A stretch of DNA of 64,000 nt from Paenibacillus antri (GTDB lineage Bacteria; Bacillota; Bacilli; Paenibacillales; YIM-B00363). The position numbers were made by a program, and so were the translations under genes. Shown piece by piece: positions 50,410 to 58,949 of this stretch. Position 1 is the stretch's first letter; each line of letters begins with the position of its first letter. The notes under the pieces are model-generated. The model searched no databases and was not told the DNA's origin. It was given only the letters and a program-made list of their open reading frames with translations. The stretch is from NCBI RefSeq assembly GCF_005765165.1, contig NZ_VCIW01000012.1:1-64000 (forward strand). The letters run 5' to 3'.

Positions 50410-51279
50410 ATGCAAACAAGACAAAAACGACATGCGGTTGTAAAGAAGGTTTTACGAGGACTCGCCGTGATCGTCGGAGCATTCATTACGGCCTACGGAC
50501 TCGAAGCCGTATTAATTCCGAACAACGTATCCGACGGCGGCGTGACGGGTCTAAGCATCGTCGGGTCGCAGCTGATCGGACTGCCGTTAGGACTTTTAAT
50601 CGCGGTTTTTAATATTCCGTTTATATTCCTAGGATATAAGCAAATCGGAAGGAGCTTTGCGGTATATTCCGTGCTCGGCATCGCCTCGCTGGCCGTCGGC
50701 ACTGCCGTTATGCATCACATATCGCCCATCGTCGAAGGCGACACCCTGCTGGTAACCGTCGTCGGCGGCATTATTATCGGCTTCGGAATGGGTCTGGCTT
50801 TACGGAATGGCGGGGCATTAGACGGGATCGATATGTTAGCCGTGCTGCTTTCTAGAAAATTGCCGTTCGGCACCAGCGATCTCATCTTATTCCTGAATTT
50901 GTTCGTGTTTATCGTCGTCTCGACCGTCTTCGGTCTTCAAGGGGCGATATTGTCAGGTATCGCTTACTATATTGCCTCTAAAGTGGTTCATATCGTCGAG
51001 GAAGGTTTAAGCGGCGCGAAAACGTTCAAAATCATTACCAGACATCCCGAAATCATGGTGGAGACCATTCGCGACCGCTTAGGGCGCGGCGCTACATATA
51101 ATCTCGTGGAAGGCGGATATTCCAACGAACAATTCAAAGAAATCACTTGCGTGATTAACCGGTTGGAAGAAAGTAAAATGAAGGAAATTATTCAAGAGAT
51201 TGACCCGAACGCCTTCATCGCAGTGTACGACGTCGCCGAAGTGAAAGGCGGAAATTTCAAGAAGCACGACATTCACTAG
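50410..51279 (+). CDS. YitT-family membrane protein, copy 2
   Basis: A 289-residue YitT/DUF2179 protein, paralogue of the one at 46350-47174: family signature IVGAFITAYGLEAVLIPNNV about residues 22-41, five or six helices, then the C-terminal DUF2179 domain (FKEITCVINRLEESKMKEI). It is less rich in G+C than its neighbours. ATG 50410 follows GAGGAC by about seven bases; longer starts to 50314 have no ribosome site. Separated from the pump gene by 165 bp, so probably independent. Confidence 0.88.
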   Translation: MQTRQKRHAVVKKVLRGLAVIVGAFITAYGLEAVLIPNNVSDGGVTGLSIVGSQLIGLPLGLLIAVFNIPFIFLGYKQIGRSFAVYSVLGIASLAVGTAVMHHISPIVEGDTLLVTVVGGIIIGFGMGLALRNGGALDGIDMLAVLLSRKLPFGTSDLILFLNLFVFIVVSTVFGLQGAILSGIAYYIASKVVHIVEEGLSGAKTFKIITRHPEIMVETIRDRLGRGATYNLVEGGYSNEQFKEITCVINRLEESKMKEIIQEIDPNAFIAVYDVAEVKGGNFKKHDIH

Positions 51280-51299
51280 AAATAAACGACGAACGCAAG

Positions 51300-51328
51300 A
51301 GTCGCTGCCAATGCAGCGGCTTTTTTTA
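51300..51328 (+). terminator. Terminator after YitT copy 2
   Basis: AGTCGCTGC and GCAGCGGCT around CAAT, then a T-run. Confidence 0.85.
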
Positions 51329-51740
51329 GCATCGATTCGCTTCGATAGTCGGCGGCGTTCGCGGGGGCGGCGAAGGCGGAGATACGAGACTTTTTTTACT
51401 CCGTTATCCATTTTCTACTACTTGCGTCCGATCCATTGAATGCGCCGGCCGGATTCGTTAATGTATTGGGCGAAACGAAACGAAACGCGAATGCGGAGCG
51501 GGAGCGATCGGCGGCCGGTTTGGTTTCAGTTTTTATATTGTTTGTTATTATTTAATCTTGAATACTCTTGTAATATTGAATTTTGTTATTTATTATTATC
51601 AAATATAAGTTGTTATCTGCGGGTTTATGTCATAACGTGGTTTTATAAGAGCGAATGATAACAAGGGGTAAATACCGATCGAGGAAGGTGTAAACGCTTA
51701 CGAAGTTTCGCCGAACCACTAGAGAGAAAGGGGAATTGTC
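51329..51740. other. A+T-rich gene-less leader of the sugar-uptake cluster
   Basis: About 410 bp without a supported gene. The first part is G+C-rich with scattered small dyads; from about 51520 it becomes strongly A+T-rich, as expected for promoter DNA. No -35/-10 pair is clear enough to name. A cre-like site lies at its right end. Confidence 0.55.
51689..51702 (+). promoter_or_regulatory. cre-like catabolite-control site
   Basis: TGTAAACGCTTACG matches the CcpA-binding consensus TGWAANCGNTNWCA in all but the last base and sits 39 bp before the AraC gene. It suggests glucose repression of the carbohydrate cluster. Confidence 0.65.
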
Positions 51741-52592
51741 ATGCTGCCGAAGAGCACTGAATCGCTGAACCATCTCCTCCGCCCGTTCCGCAATCGGAGC
51801 AATTACGAATTTATGAATCCGGACCCGGACGAGAGGCCTCGGCCGGAAGAGTTCTCTCCCCGGAGGACGGCGAAGCACGGTCGATGCATTGTCGTCGAGG
51901 ACCTGGCGGCCCGGGAAGGCGCCGCCGTTACCGAGTCGGACGCTTCGTGGGCGAGACTCGGTACGCTGTTGGAAGAAGTGGCGGAGACGAAGGGGACGGT
52001 CTTCGCGCACGGCGACCGGATGTACGGCATCTGCATGTTCGGCGCCGAGGACGAGATGAGCGAGAAATCGATCGTAGCGTTCGCATGGTTTTTGACTTCC
52101 TTTATTCGTAAGCTCACCTCGCTGCAGGTAAGGATCGGAATCGGCCCGTTGATCTACTCTTACGCCGATATGAACCGGTCGATCAACGCGGCGATTCGTA
52201 CGTTGGAAGTGCCCCCGCGGGTCGATCGGGGCCATGTCCTCCTGTACGCGGAGAGCGAGAGCGGCGCGCTGTTGGATCAGGTCAAGCGCTTGGTAGAGGA
52301 GACGTATGCGGAGACGGACTGTTCCCTGAAGCGAATCGCCAAGGAATTGTTCGTAAACTCGGCTTATCTAGGGCGGATGTTTAAAGAAAAGGAAGGCGTC
52401 TCGTTCAAGGATTACTTGAACCGCGTGCGAATGGAGAAAGCGAAGGAGCTGCTGAGCTCCTCGGATATGAAGGTGTACGAAGTCGCGTTTGCCGTCGGGT
52501 ATCGCGAAGTGGACTGGTTTTATAAGAAGTTCAAAGCGTGCACGGGCATGAGCACGCAGGAGTATAGGTCCGCGCGACAGTATAATTCGTAA
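51741..52592 (+). CDS. AraC-family regulator of the sugar-uptake cluster
   Basis: A 283-residue regulator with two C-terminal AraC helix-turn-helix motifs (SLKRIAKELFVNSAYLGRMF and VYEVAFAVGYREVDWFYKKF, residues about 185-280). The N-terminal 165 residues contain a variable sensor region (VFAHGDRMYGICMFGAEDEM and RIGIGPLIYSYADMNRSINA) as in YesN/YtdP-type regulators, but without the response-regulator receiver. RBS AAAGGGGAA. It precedes the solute-binding protein gene in the same direction, 96 bp away, so it is likely a local activator. Confidence 0.9.
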   Translation: MLPKSTESLNHLLRPFRNRSNYEFMNPDPDERPRPEEFSPRRTAKHGRCIVVEDLAAREGAAVTESDASWARLGTLLEEVAETKGTVFAHGDRMYGICMFGAEDEMSEKSIVAFAWFLTSFIRKLTSLQVRIGIGPLIYSYADMNRSINAAIRTLEVPPRVDRGHVLLYAESESGALLDQVKRLVEETYAETDCSLKRIAKELFVNSAYLGRMFKEKEGVSFKDYLNRVRMEKAKELLSSSDMKVYEVAFAVGYREVDWFYKKFKACTGMSTQEYRSARQYNS

Positions 52593-52639
52593 GGTAAAAT
52601 ATAACACTACATCCGGTTGTTGGAATTGTTTGCCCGACT

Positions 52640-52676
52640 TATACTGAGGCACAGCAAGTTATTTCACTTCAGTATA
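52640..52676 (+). promoter_or_regulatory. TATACTGA/TCAGTATA repeat before the binding-protein gene
   Basis: Perfect eight-base inverted arms at 52640-52647 and 52669-52676, just upstream of the ribosome site. It could be an AraC-type operator or an mRNA hairpin. Confidence 0.4.
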
Positions 52677-52688
52677 GGGGGAACGGAC

Positions 52689-54089
52689 ATGAACACGAAC
52701 AAGTCGGCTGTAACGTTGTTGTTGGCCTTCGTCATGGCCTTCATGGCGGCGTGCAGCGGCGGCGGCGCGACGTCGGGGACGGATCCGGCGGAGGAGGCGG
52801 CGCCGGCGGAGAAACCCGCCGAGCCGGAACCGGTCGAGGAAGAGCCGGCCGAGGAGCCCGCGGAGGACGCGGCGGCCGGGACGTCCGACGAATTCGCGAT
52901 GGATTTCGACCTGGGCGGTCGGGAAATCAAAGTCACGGCATGGTGGGACATCAAGTTCGAAGGCGATCATCCCGACGTCGTCGCGATCCGCGAGAACATC
53001 GACGAGCTGCAGAAGAAACACAACTTTACTGTCAGCTTCGTGACGACGCCGTACGACAAGATGGTCGAGCAATTCACGAGCTCGGTCATGGCCGGCGAGC
53101 CGTTCGCGGACGTCGTGCGCCTCGAGCGCAGAGCGGCGTTCCCGGGCCTCGTCACCTCCGGCATGATGACGCCGCTGAACGACATTATGGACGTCGACGG
53201 CCCGCAAGGGGCGTTCATCCCGGAGCTGCTGAAGACCCAGGTCGCTACCTTCAACGGCAAGCTGTGGGGCTTCGAGCGCAGCTACACCGACTTTTCCGGC
53301 ATCTACTATAACAAGAATCTCTTGAAGGACCTCGGGATCAAGGATTTGCACGAATACGTCGAGGAAGGAAACTGGACGTGGGATACGTTCATGGAAGTCG
53401 CGAAGCAAGCGGTGCAAGGCGGCAAGAAGGGGTACACGGGCAGCAAGACGACCCTGACCTCGCTCGCGGTCGTCTCGAACGGCGGCAACTACATGGACCT
53501 CGAGACGGGCAAGGAAATGCTGACCGACCCGCGCACGTTGGAAGCGTTCTCATTCGTGCAAGAGATGTATAAGTCGGATGCCGGCGATTTCGAAGGCGAC
53601 ATCAAACAGAAGTTCACGAAGGGCGAAGTGCTCATGATCGGCGGCGTGCAATGGGAAGGCGAGGCGTACATGAACGAGCTCGGCTTCGGCGGACTCGGCT
53701 TCGTGCCGTTCCCGCTCGGACCGCAAGGCACGGAATTCAAATCGATCTCGAATCCGCCGAACTTCTGGGTCATCCCGAAGGGCGTCAAGGACGCCGACAA
53801 GATCGTCTACCTCATGGATAAGATTTGGGACATCGAAAGCACGGAGGAGTATCCGAACCAGAACCGTCTGGAAGCGTATTTCGCCGATGAGAAGGATATC
53901 CAAGCGGCGATTCAGATGGGGCAGTCACCGGCGTATACGGTCGTCGACAACATCTACATTTTCCCGACGTTCGAAATTTATAAGCTGCTCGATCAGCTGA
54001 CGATCGAGATGCTCGCCCCGGCGACCATCGCGGAACAGCATAAGCAAGTGCTGCAAGCGGCGATCGACGACGCTTTGAAGCAGCCATAA
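52689..54089 (+). CDS. Lipoprotein family-1 solute-binding protein
   Basis: A 466-residue ABC solute-binding lipoprotein: signal peptide with lipobox MAACSGG (Cys20), then an acidic, Pro/Glu-rich linker of about 45 residues (PAEKPAEPEPVEEEPAEEPA), then the extracellular solute-binding fold (DFDLGGREIKVTAWWDIKF and GIYYNKNLLKDLGIKDLHEY). ATG 52689 has GGGGGAA upstream; an earlier start at 52617 would lose the signal peptide. It probably captures an oligosaccharide. A terminator follows, so the distal genes may have their own or read-through promoter. Confidence 0.92.
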   Translation: MNTNKSAVTLLLAFVMAFMAACSGGGATSGTDPAEEAAPAEKPAEPEPVEEEPAEEPAEDAAAGTSDEFAMDFDLGGREIKVTAWWDIKFEGDHPDVVAIRENIDELQKKHNFTVSFVTTPYDKMVEQFTSSVMAGEPFADVVRLERRAAFPGLVTSGMMTPLNDIMDVDGPQGAFIPELLKTQVATFNGKLWGFERSYTDFSGIYYNKNLLKDLGIKDLHEYVEEGNWTWDTFMEVAKQAVQGGKKGYTGSKTTLTSLAVVSNGGNYMDLETGKEMLTDPRTLEAFSFVQEMYKSDAGDFEGDIKQKFTKGEVLMIGGVQWEGEAYMNELGFGGLGFVPFPLGPQGTEFKSISNPPNFWVIPKGVKDADKIVYLMDKIWDIESTEEYPNQNRLEAYFADEKDIQAAIQMGQSPAYTVVDNIYIFPTFEIYKLLDQLTIEMLAPATIAEQHKQVLQAAIDDALKQP

Positions 54090-54108
54090 GCCGTTCTTCG
54101 AACCGAAT

Positions 54109-54150
54109 AGCCGACAACTACGGGAAGGGTAGCTTGTCGGCTTTTCTTTT
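54109..54150 (+). terminator. Terminator after the binding-protein gene
   Basis: AGCCGACAA and TTGTCGGCT arms, followed by TTTCTTTT. It would reduce read-through and give high levels of the binding protein relative to the permeases. Confidence 0.75.
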
Positions 54151-54204
54151 CATGCTCGAGCGGTTCTCCATTAGATTCTTATGCTGAAGAAGGTGAGCAG
54201 CGCA

Positions 54205-57111
54205 ATGGTCGGTATGTTGAAAAGAAATCGCGGTCTCCTGCTGACGGCGGCGGCCGGGGCGGTCTTGATCGCCTGGTTCCTTGGGGGCGATCGGCAGGCC
54301 GCGTCCGACGGGAACCTGGTGAACCTCGAGGCGCTTCAGTCGTTCGCGGAGAACAGCTACCAAAATTACCTTCTCGCTCACGGCGCGTCGCCGAGACCGG
54401 ATGCGCGCGTCGTGGTGGAGGGAGAGTCGTATCTCAAGGCGGAGGGAGGCCGGGTATCCGTCGAGAAGAACTACGAAGGGACGGACGGGGAAGCGGTCGT
54501 CACCGACGAAACGGGGAGCGTCACTTGGCGCTTTCAGGTGGAGGAGGAGGGGCTGTATCACATCGGCGTCCGGTATTTCCCGGTCGAGGGCAAGAGCTCC
54601 GCGATCGAACGCATGGTCTTGATTAACGGCGCGCTGCCGTTCCAAGGGGCGGATTCGCTCATTCTGGATCGGGTGTGGAAGGATGAAAGCCAGGAGACGA
54701 AGCGGGACAACCGAGATAACGATCTCCGGCCCGGCCAAGAGGAGTTCAGATCGTGGCGGGAGACGGTACTGAAGGATTCGAACGGGCTGAACGAGGAGCC
54801 GTTCCTGTTTTATTTTCCGAAGGGCGAGAATGAGTTGACCTTCGTTTCGCTGCGCGAACCGATGGCCATTGATTACATAGAGCTTCACCGGCAGGAAGCG
54901 ATTCCTACGTATGAAGAGGCGAAGCGGGAGTACGAGCGGAACGGCCTCGCAGCCGCGAAGGACGCGTTCGTCAAGGTACAGGCGGAGAAGGCCGCGTACA
55001 AGTCGTCCCCGACGCTGTATCCGATTCCGGATCATACGAGCCCTTCCGTGGAGCCTTACAGCATCTCGAAAATACGGATGAACGCCATCGGAGGACTCAA
55101 CTGGCGGCTGCCCGGGGAGTGGATCGAGTGGGAGATCGAAGCTCCGGAAGACGGCCTCTACCAGATCGCCTTCAAGGCAAAGCAAAATCAGGTTCGAGGG
55201 ACGTACTCCAACCGGAAACTGTATATCGACGGCCGCGTGCCGTTCAAGGAAGCGGAGAGCATCCCGTTTTATTACGACGCGAACTGGCGGTTGCAGGTCG
55301 TCGGCGACGGGAACGAACCGTATTTGTTCCACCTGACGAAGGGCGCGCATCGGCTGAAGCTGGAGGTCAGTCTCGGCGACGTGACGCCGCTCATTCGAAC
55401 GGTGGAGTCGAGCGTGCTCGAGCTGAACGCCGCGTACCGCAGCATTCTAATGATCACGTCGGCTACGCCGGACCCATATCGGGACTACCAGCTCGATCGG
55501 CGCATTCCGGGCATGGTCGAGACGTTCGCGGAGCAAAGCGACGTGCTCTACACGGTCGCGGAGCGGCTGCGGGCGATTACGGGGGAGAAGAGCGATAAGA
55601 CGGCCGTGCTGTATACGATGTCCCGTCAGCTGAGGGAGATGGCGGACGATCCCGATACGGTCGCTCGGCGGCTCGACCAGTTCAAGATCAATATCGGCTC
55701 GCTCGGATCCTGGCTGCTCACGATTCGCGAGATGCCGCTGTCGCTCGACTATGCGGTCGTCGCCTCGCCCGACCGGCCGCTGCCGAAGGCGGAGAAGCCT
55801 TGGTACGCGAAGCTCGGACACGAAGCGGGATCGTTCTTCTATTCGTTCGTCGAGGACTACAATACGATCGGCAGCGCGGGCGAAGAAGGGCAGGACAGCG
55901 TGACGGTCTGGATCGGCACGGGGCGCGACCAGGCGCAGGTCATGAAAGAGATGATCGACGACAGCTTTACGTCTCGAAGCGGCATCCATATCGACTTGAA
56001 GCTGGTCGACATGAGCACGCTGCTCTCCGCGACCCTCGCCGGCCAAGGGCCGGACGTGGCGATGCAGATCGGGAACGCCGACCCCGTCAACTACGCGATG
56101 CGGAACGCGTCGTACGACGTCGGCCGGTTCCCGGATTACGAGGAAGTCGCGTCTCGGTTCCGCGACAGCGCGATCGCGCCGTACCGGTTCGACGGGGGCG
56201 TCTATGCGCTGCCCGAGCAGCAGACGTTCAGCATGCTGTTTTATCGCAAGGACGTCTTGGCGGAGCTCGGACTCGATATCCCGGATACGTGGGAAGACGT
56301 CTACGAGATGATTCCGGAGCTGCAGAAGCGGCATATGGAATTCGGCCTGCCGATCCAAGACCCGCAAGCGACGATGGTGCCGAACGAGACGTTCGCCATG
56401 CTGTTGTTCCAGAACGACGGCAGGTTCTACTCCGAGGACGGGGCGGACAGCTTGCTGGACGAAGAAATTTCGATGCAGGCGTTCCAACGATGGTCCGATT
56501 TCTACACGAGCTATAAGTTTCCGCTCACGTACGACTTCATGAACCGGTTCCGGCTCGGGGAGATGCCGATCGGCATCGCGGCGTATACGACCTACAATAC
56601 GCTGACCGTCGCAGCGCCCGAAATTCGCGGTCTGTGGGATTTCACGGTCGTGCCGGGCACGCCGGAGGCGGACGGGACGGTTCGCCGCGACGTCGCGAGC
56701 GGAGGCACGGCGGTCATGATGCTGGAGTCCGCGGAAAACAAAGACGCCGCGTGGGAGTTCATGAAATGGTGGACGGAGAAGGACACGCAGGTTCGCTTCG
56801 GCCGCGAGATGGAAAGCCTGATGGGCGCGGCGGCGCGGTACCCGACGGCGAATACGGAAGCGCTGAAGGAGCTGCCGTGGCCGGTGAAGGATTACCGGAA
56901 CCTCGAAGCGCAGTGGGAGTGGGTGCAGGGCATCCCCGAGGTGCCGGGGGGCTACTTCACGGGCCGCCATCTCGATAACGCGTTCCGCAAGGTGGTCAAC
57001 CAGGGGGAAAACCCGCGAGAAGCGTTGTACGACCACGTGCTGACCATTCAGAACGAGATCGATCTGAAGCGCAGCGAATTCGGGCTGCCGTCCGAAACGG
57101 AGGTGCCGTAA
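54205..57111 (+). CDS. Large membrane-anchored binding protein with CBM-like modules
   Basis: A 968-residue protein: N-terminal membrane anchor (about 3-26, no lipobox), two beta-rich modules (about 60-210, VTWRFQVEEEGLYHIGVRYF, and 300-425, WIEWEIEAPEDGLYQIAFKA) that look like carbohydrate-binding domains, then a family-1 extracellular solute-binding domain from about 565 (DSVTVWIGTGRDQAQVMKEM, VLAELGLDIPDTWEDVYEMI). Usual binding proteins are about 450-550 residues, so this is nearly double. ATG 54205 with AAGGTGAG is preferred over ATG 54181. The next permease gene begins two bases after its stop. Confidence 0.85.
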   Translation: MVGMLKRNRGLLLTAAAGAVLIAWFLGGDRQAASDGNLVNLEALQSFAENSYQNYLLAHGASPRPDARVVVEGESYLKAEGGRVSVEKNYEGTDGEAVVTDETGSVTWRFQVEEEGLYHIGVRYFPVEGKSSAIERMVLINGALPFQGADSLILDRVWKDESQETKRDNRDNDLRPGQEEFRSWRETVLKDSNGLNEEPFLFYFPKGENELTFVSLREPMAIDYIELHRQEAIPTYEEAKREYERNGLAAAKDAFVKVQAEKAAYKSSPTLYPIPDHTSPSVEPYSISKIRMNAIGGLNWRLPGEWIEWEIEAPEDGLYQIAFKAKQNQVRGTYSNRKLYIDGRVPFKEAESIPFYYDANWRLQVVGDGNEPYLFHLTKGAHRLKLEVSLGDVTPLIRTVESSVLELNAAYRSILMITSATPDPYRDYQLDRRIPGMVETFAEQSDVLYTVAERLRAITGEKSDKTAVLYTMSRQLREMADDPDTVARRLDQFKINIGSLGSWLLTIREMPLSLDYAVVASPDRPLPKAEKPWYAKLGHEAGSFFYSFVEDYNTIGSAGEEGQDSVTVWIGTGRDQAQVMKEMIDDSFTSRSGIHIDLKLVDMSTLLSATLAGQGPDVAMQIGNADPVNYAMRNASYDVGRFPDYEEVASRFRDSAIAPYRFDGGVYALPEQQTFSMLFYRKDVLAELGLDIPDTWEDVYEMIPELQKRHMEFGLPIQDPQATMVPNETFAMLLFQNDGRFYSEDGADSLLDEEISMQAFQRWSDFYTSYKFPLTYDFMNRFRLGEMPIGIAAYTTYNTLTVAAPEIRGLWDFTVVPGTPEADGTVRRDVASGGTAVMMLESAENKDAAWEFMKWWTEKDTQVRFGREMESLMGAAARYPTANTEALKELPWPVKDYRNLEAQWEWVQGIPEVPGGYFTGRHLDNAFRKVVNQGENPREALYDHVLTIQNEIDLKRSEFGLPSETEVP

Positions 57112-57113
57112 CT

Positions 57114-58070
57114 ATGCAGCAGACCCGTAATCGTGCGGCGATCCGGGAGCCGCAGCCGGCTCCCGTCCGTCCGACGCTTCCGCCCTTGCTGCACCGGATG
57201 AAGCTCGCCAAGCACTCGTACATTTTGATGGGCCCTTATATGATTTTGTTTTTCCTGTTTACGGTGCTGCCGGTCGCGCTGTCGATGCTGGTCAGCTTTA
57301 CGTACTTCAATCTGCTGGAGTTTCCGCAATGGGTCGGCTGGCGCAATTACACCCGCTTGCTGCTCGAGGACGACGTGTTCCTGATCGCGATCAAGAATAC
57401 GTTCTTGTTCGCCTTCGTCACGGGGCCGGTCAGTTATCTCGCCTGCTTCCTCTTCGCTTGGCTCATCAACGAGCTGTCGCCGAAGATCCGGGCGTTCATG
57501 ACGCTGGTGTTTTACGCGCCTTCGATTTCCGGGAACATCTTCTTCATCTGGCTCATTATGTTTTCGGGCGACAGCTACGGGTACGTCAACGGCTTCTTGA
57601 TGCGGACCGGGTTCATTCTGGAGCCGATCCAATGGCTGCAGAACGAACAATACGTACTGTGGATCGTCATGCTCGTGCAGCTGTGGCTGAGCCTCGGCGT
57701 CAGCTTCCTCGCGTTCATCGCGGGGCTGCAGTCGATCGACCGCACGCTGTTCGAGGCGGGCGCCGTAGACGGCGTTCGCAACCGCTGGCAGGAGCTCTGG
57801 TACATTACGCTGCCGGCGATGCGGCCGCAGCTGCTGTTCGGCGCCGTCATCCAGATCACGTCCTCCTTCGCGATCGCGGAGGTGTCGATCGCGTTGGCCG
57901 GCTTCCCGAGCGTCAATTACGCGGCGCATACGGTCGTCACCCACTTGATGGATTACGGTTCGATCCGCTTCGATATGGGGTACGCGTCGGCGATCGCCAC
58001 CGTGCTGTTCGGCATCATGGTCGGCAGCAACATGCTGGTCCAGAAGCTTCTTAGGAAAGTGGGGGAATAA
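57114..58070 (+). CDS. ABC sugar permease, MalF/LplB type
   Basis: A 318-residue permease with six helices and the ATPase-contact EAA loop EAGAVDGVRNRWQELWYITL near residues 221-240. It forms the membrane channel with the following gene. Gene order binding protein, permease, permease is classic for carbohydrate uptake (CUT1) systems. No ATPase gene is in the window; shared MsmX-type ATPases are usual in this group. Confidence 0.92.
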   Translation: MQQTRNRAAIREPQPAPVRPTLPPLLHRMKLAKHSYILMGPYMILFFLFTVLPVALSMLVSFTYFNLLEFPQWVGWRNYTRLLLEDDVFLIAIKNTFLFAFVTGPVSYLACFLFAWLINELSPKIRAFMTLVFYAPSISGNIFFIWLIMFSGDSYGYVNGFLMRTGFILEPIQWLQNEQYVLWIVMLVQLWLSLGVSFLAFIAGLQSIDRTLFEAGAVDGVRNRWQELWYITLPAMRPQLLFGAVIQITSSFAIAEVSIALAGFPSVNYAAHTVVTHLMDYGSIRFDMGYASAIATVLFGIMVGSNMLVQKLLRKVGE

Positions 58071-58074
58071 GCGC

Positions 58075-58944
58075 ATGAGAGCCGTCATTTCCGTACGGCC
58101 GGGGAAGCGGTTGAATCGCTCGCCGCTCGGGGATCTGTTTCTGTTTTTATTCCTGGGCGCGTTCGGGGCCTTCATGGTCATTCCCCTGGTGTATACGATC
58201 AACAACGCCTTCAAGCCGCTGGACGAATTGTTTCTGTTTCCGCCGAAATTTTTCGTCCGCAACCCGACGATGGACAACTTCTTCGACCTGTTCCATCTCA
58301 TGGCGGAATCGTGGGTGCCCTTCTCTCGGTATGTGTTCAACACGGTGTTCATTACGGCCGTCGGCACCGTCGGGCACGTCGTGCTGGCTTCGGCGGCCGC
58401 CTACCCGCTCGCGAAGCATAAGTTTCCAGGGTCTAGACTGTTGTTTACGGTCGTGGTGTTGTCGCTTATGTTTTCGCCCCACGTCACGTCGGTGCCCAAT
58501 TACGTGATCATGTCGTGGCTCGGCTGGATCGACAGCTACGCGGCCATCATCGTGCCGGCGTTCGCCGCCTCGCTAGGACTGTATCTCATGAAGCAGTTCA
58601 TGGAGCAAATTCCCGACGCGCTGTTGGAGGCGGCCAAGATCGACGGGGCCAGCGAATACCGGATTTTCTGGCAGATCGTCATGCCGCTCGTGAAGCCCGC
58701 CTGGCTGACGCTGGTCATTCTGCTCTTCCAGATGCTGTGGGGCACGAACGGCGGCAATTTCATCTACAGCGAAGAGCTCAAGACGATGAACTATGCGCTG
58801 GGCCAAATTCTGGCCGGCGGCATTGTGCGCGCGGGGCCGGGGGCGTTCGTGGCGCTGCTTATGATGAGCGTGCCGATTACGATCTTCGTCGTCTCGCAAA
58901 GCAATATTATCGAGACGATGGCCAGCTCGGGGATGAAGGAGTAA
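58075..58944 (+). CDS. ABC sugar permease, MalG/AraQ type
   Basis: A 289-residue inner-membrane permease with six helices and EAA loop EAAKIDGASEYRIFWQIVMP near residues 185-204. Starts four bases after the preceding gene. Its stop TAA overlaps an ATG for the NHL gene, but that gene most likely begins at 58950. Confidence 0.92.
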   Translation: MRAVISVRPGKRLNRSPLGDLFLFLFLGAFGAFMVIPLVYTINNAFKPLDELFLFPPKFFVRNPTMDNFFDLFHLMAESWVPFSRYVFNTVFITAVGTVGHVVLASAAAYPLAKHKFPGSRLLFTVVVLSLMFSPHVTSVPNYVIMSWLGWIDSYAAIIVPAFAASLGLYLMKQFMEQIPDALLEAAKIDGASEYRIFWQIVMPLVKPAWLTLVILLFQMLWGTNGGNFIYSEELKTMNYALGQILAGGIVRAGPGAFVALLMMSVPITIFVVSQSNIIETMASSGMKE

Positions 58945-58949
58945 TGCAG

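Noticed and set aside
54118-55350. Long minus-strand frame across the large binding protein gene
   Set aside because: Antisense to a gene with clear domain structure and Arg/Pro-rich composition; no ribosome site.
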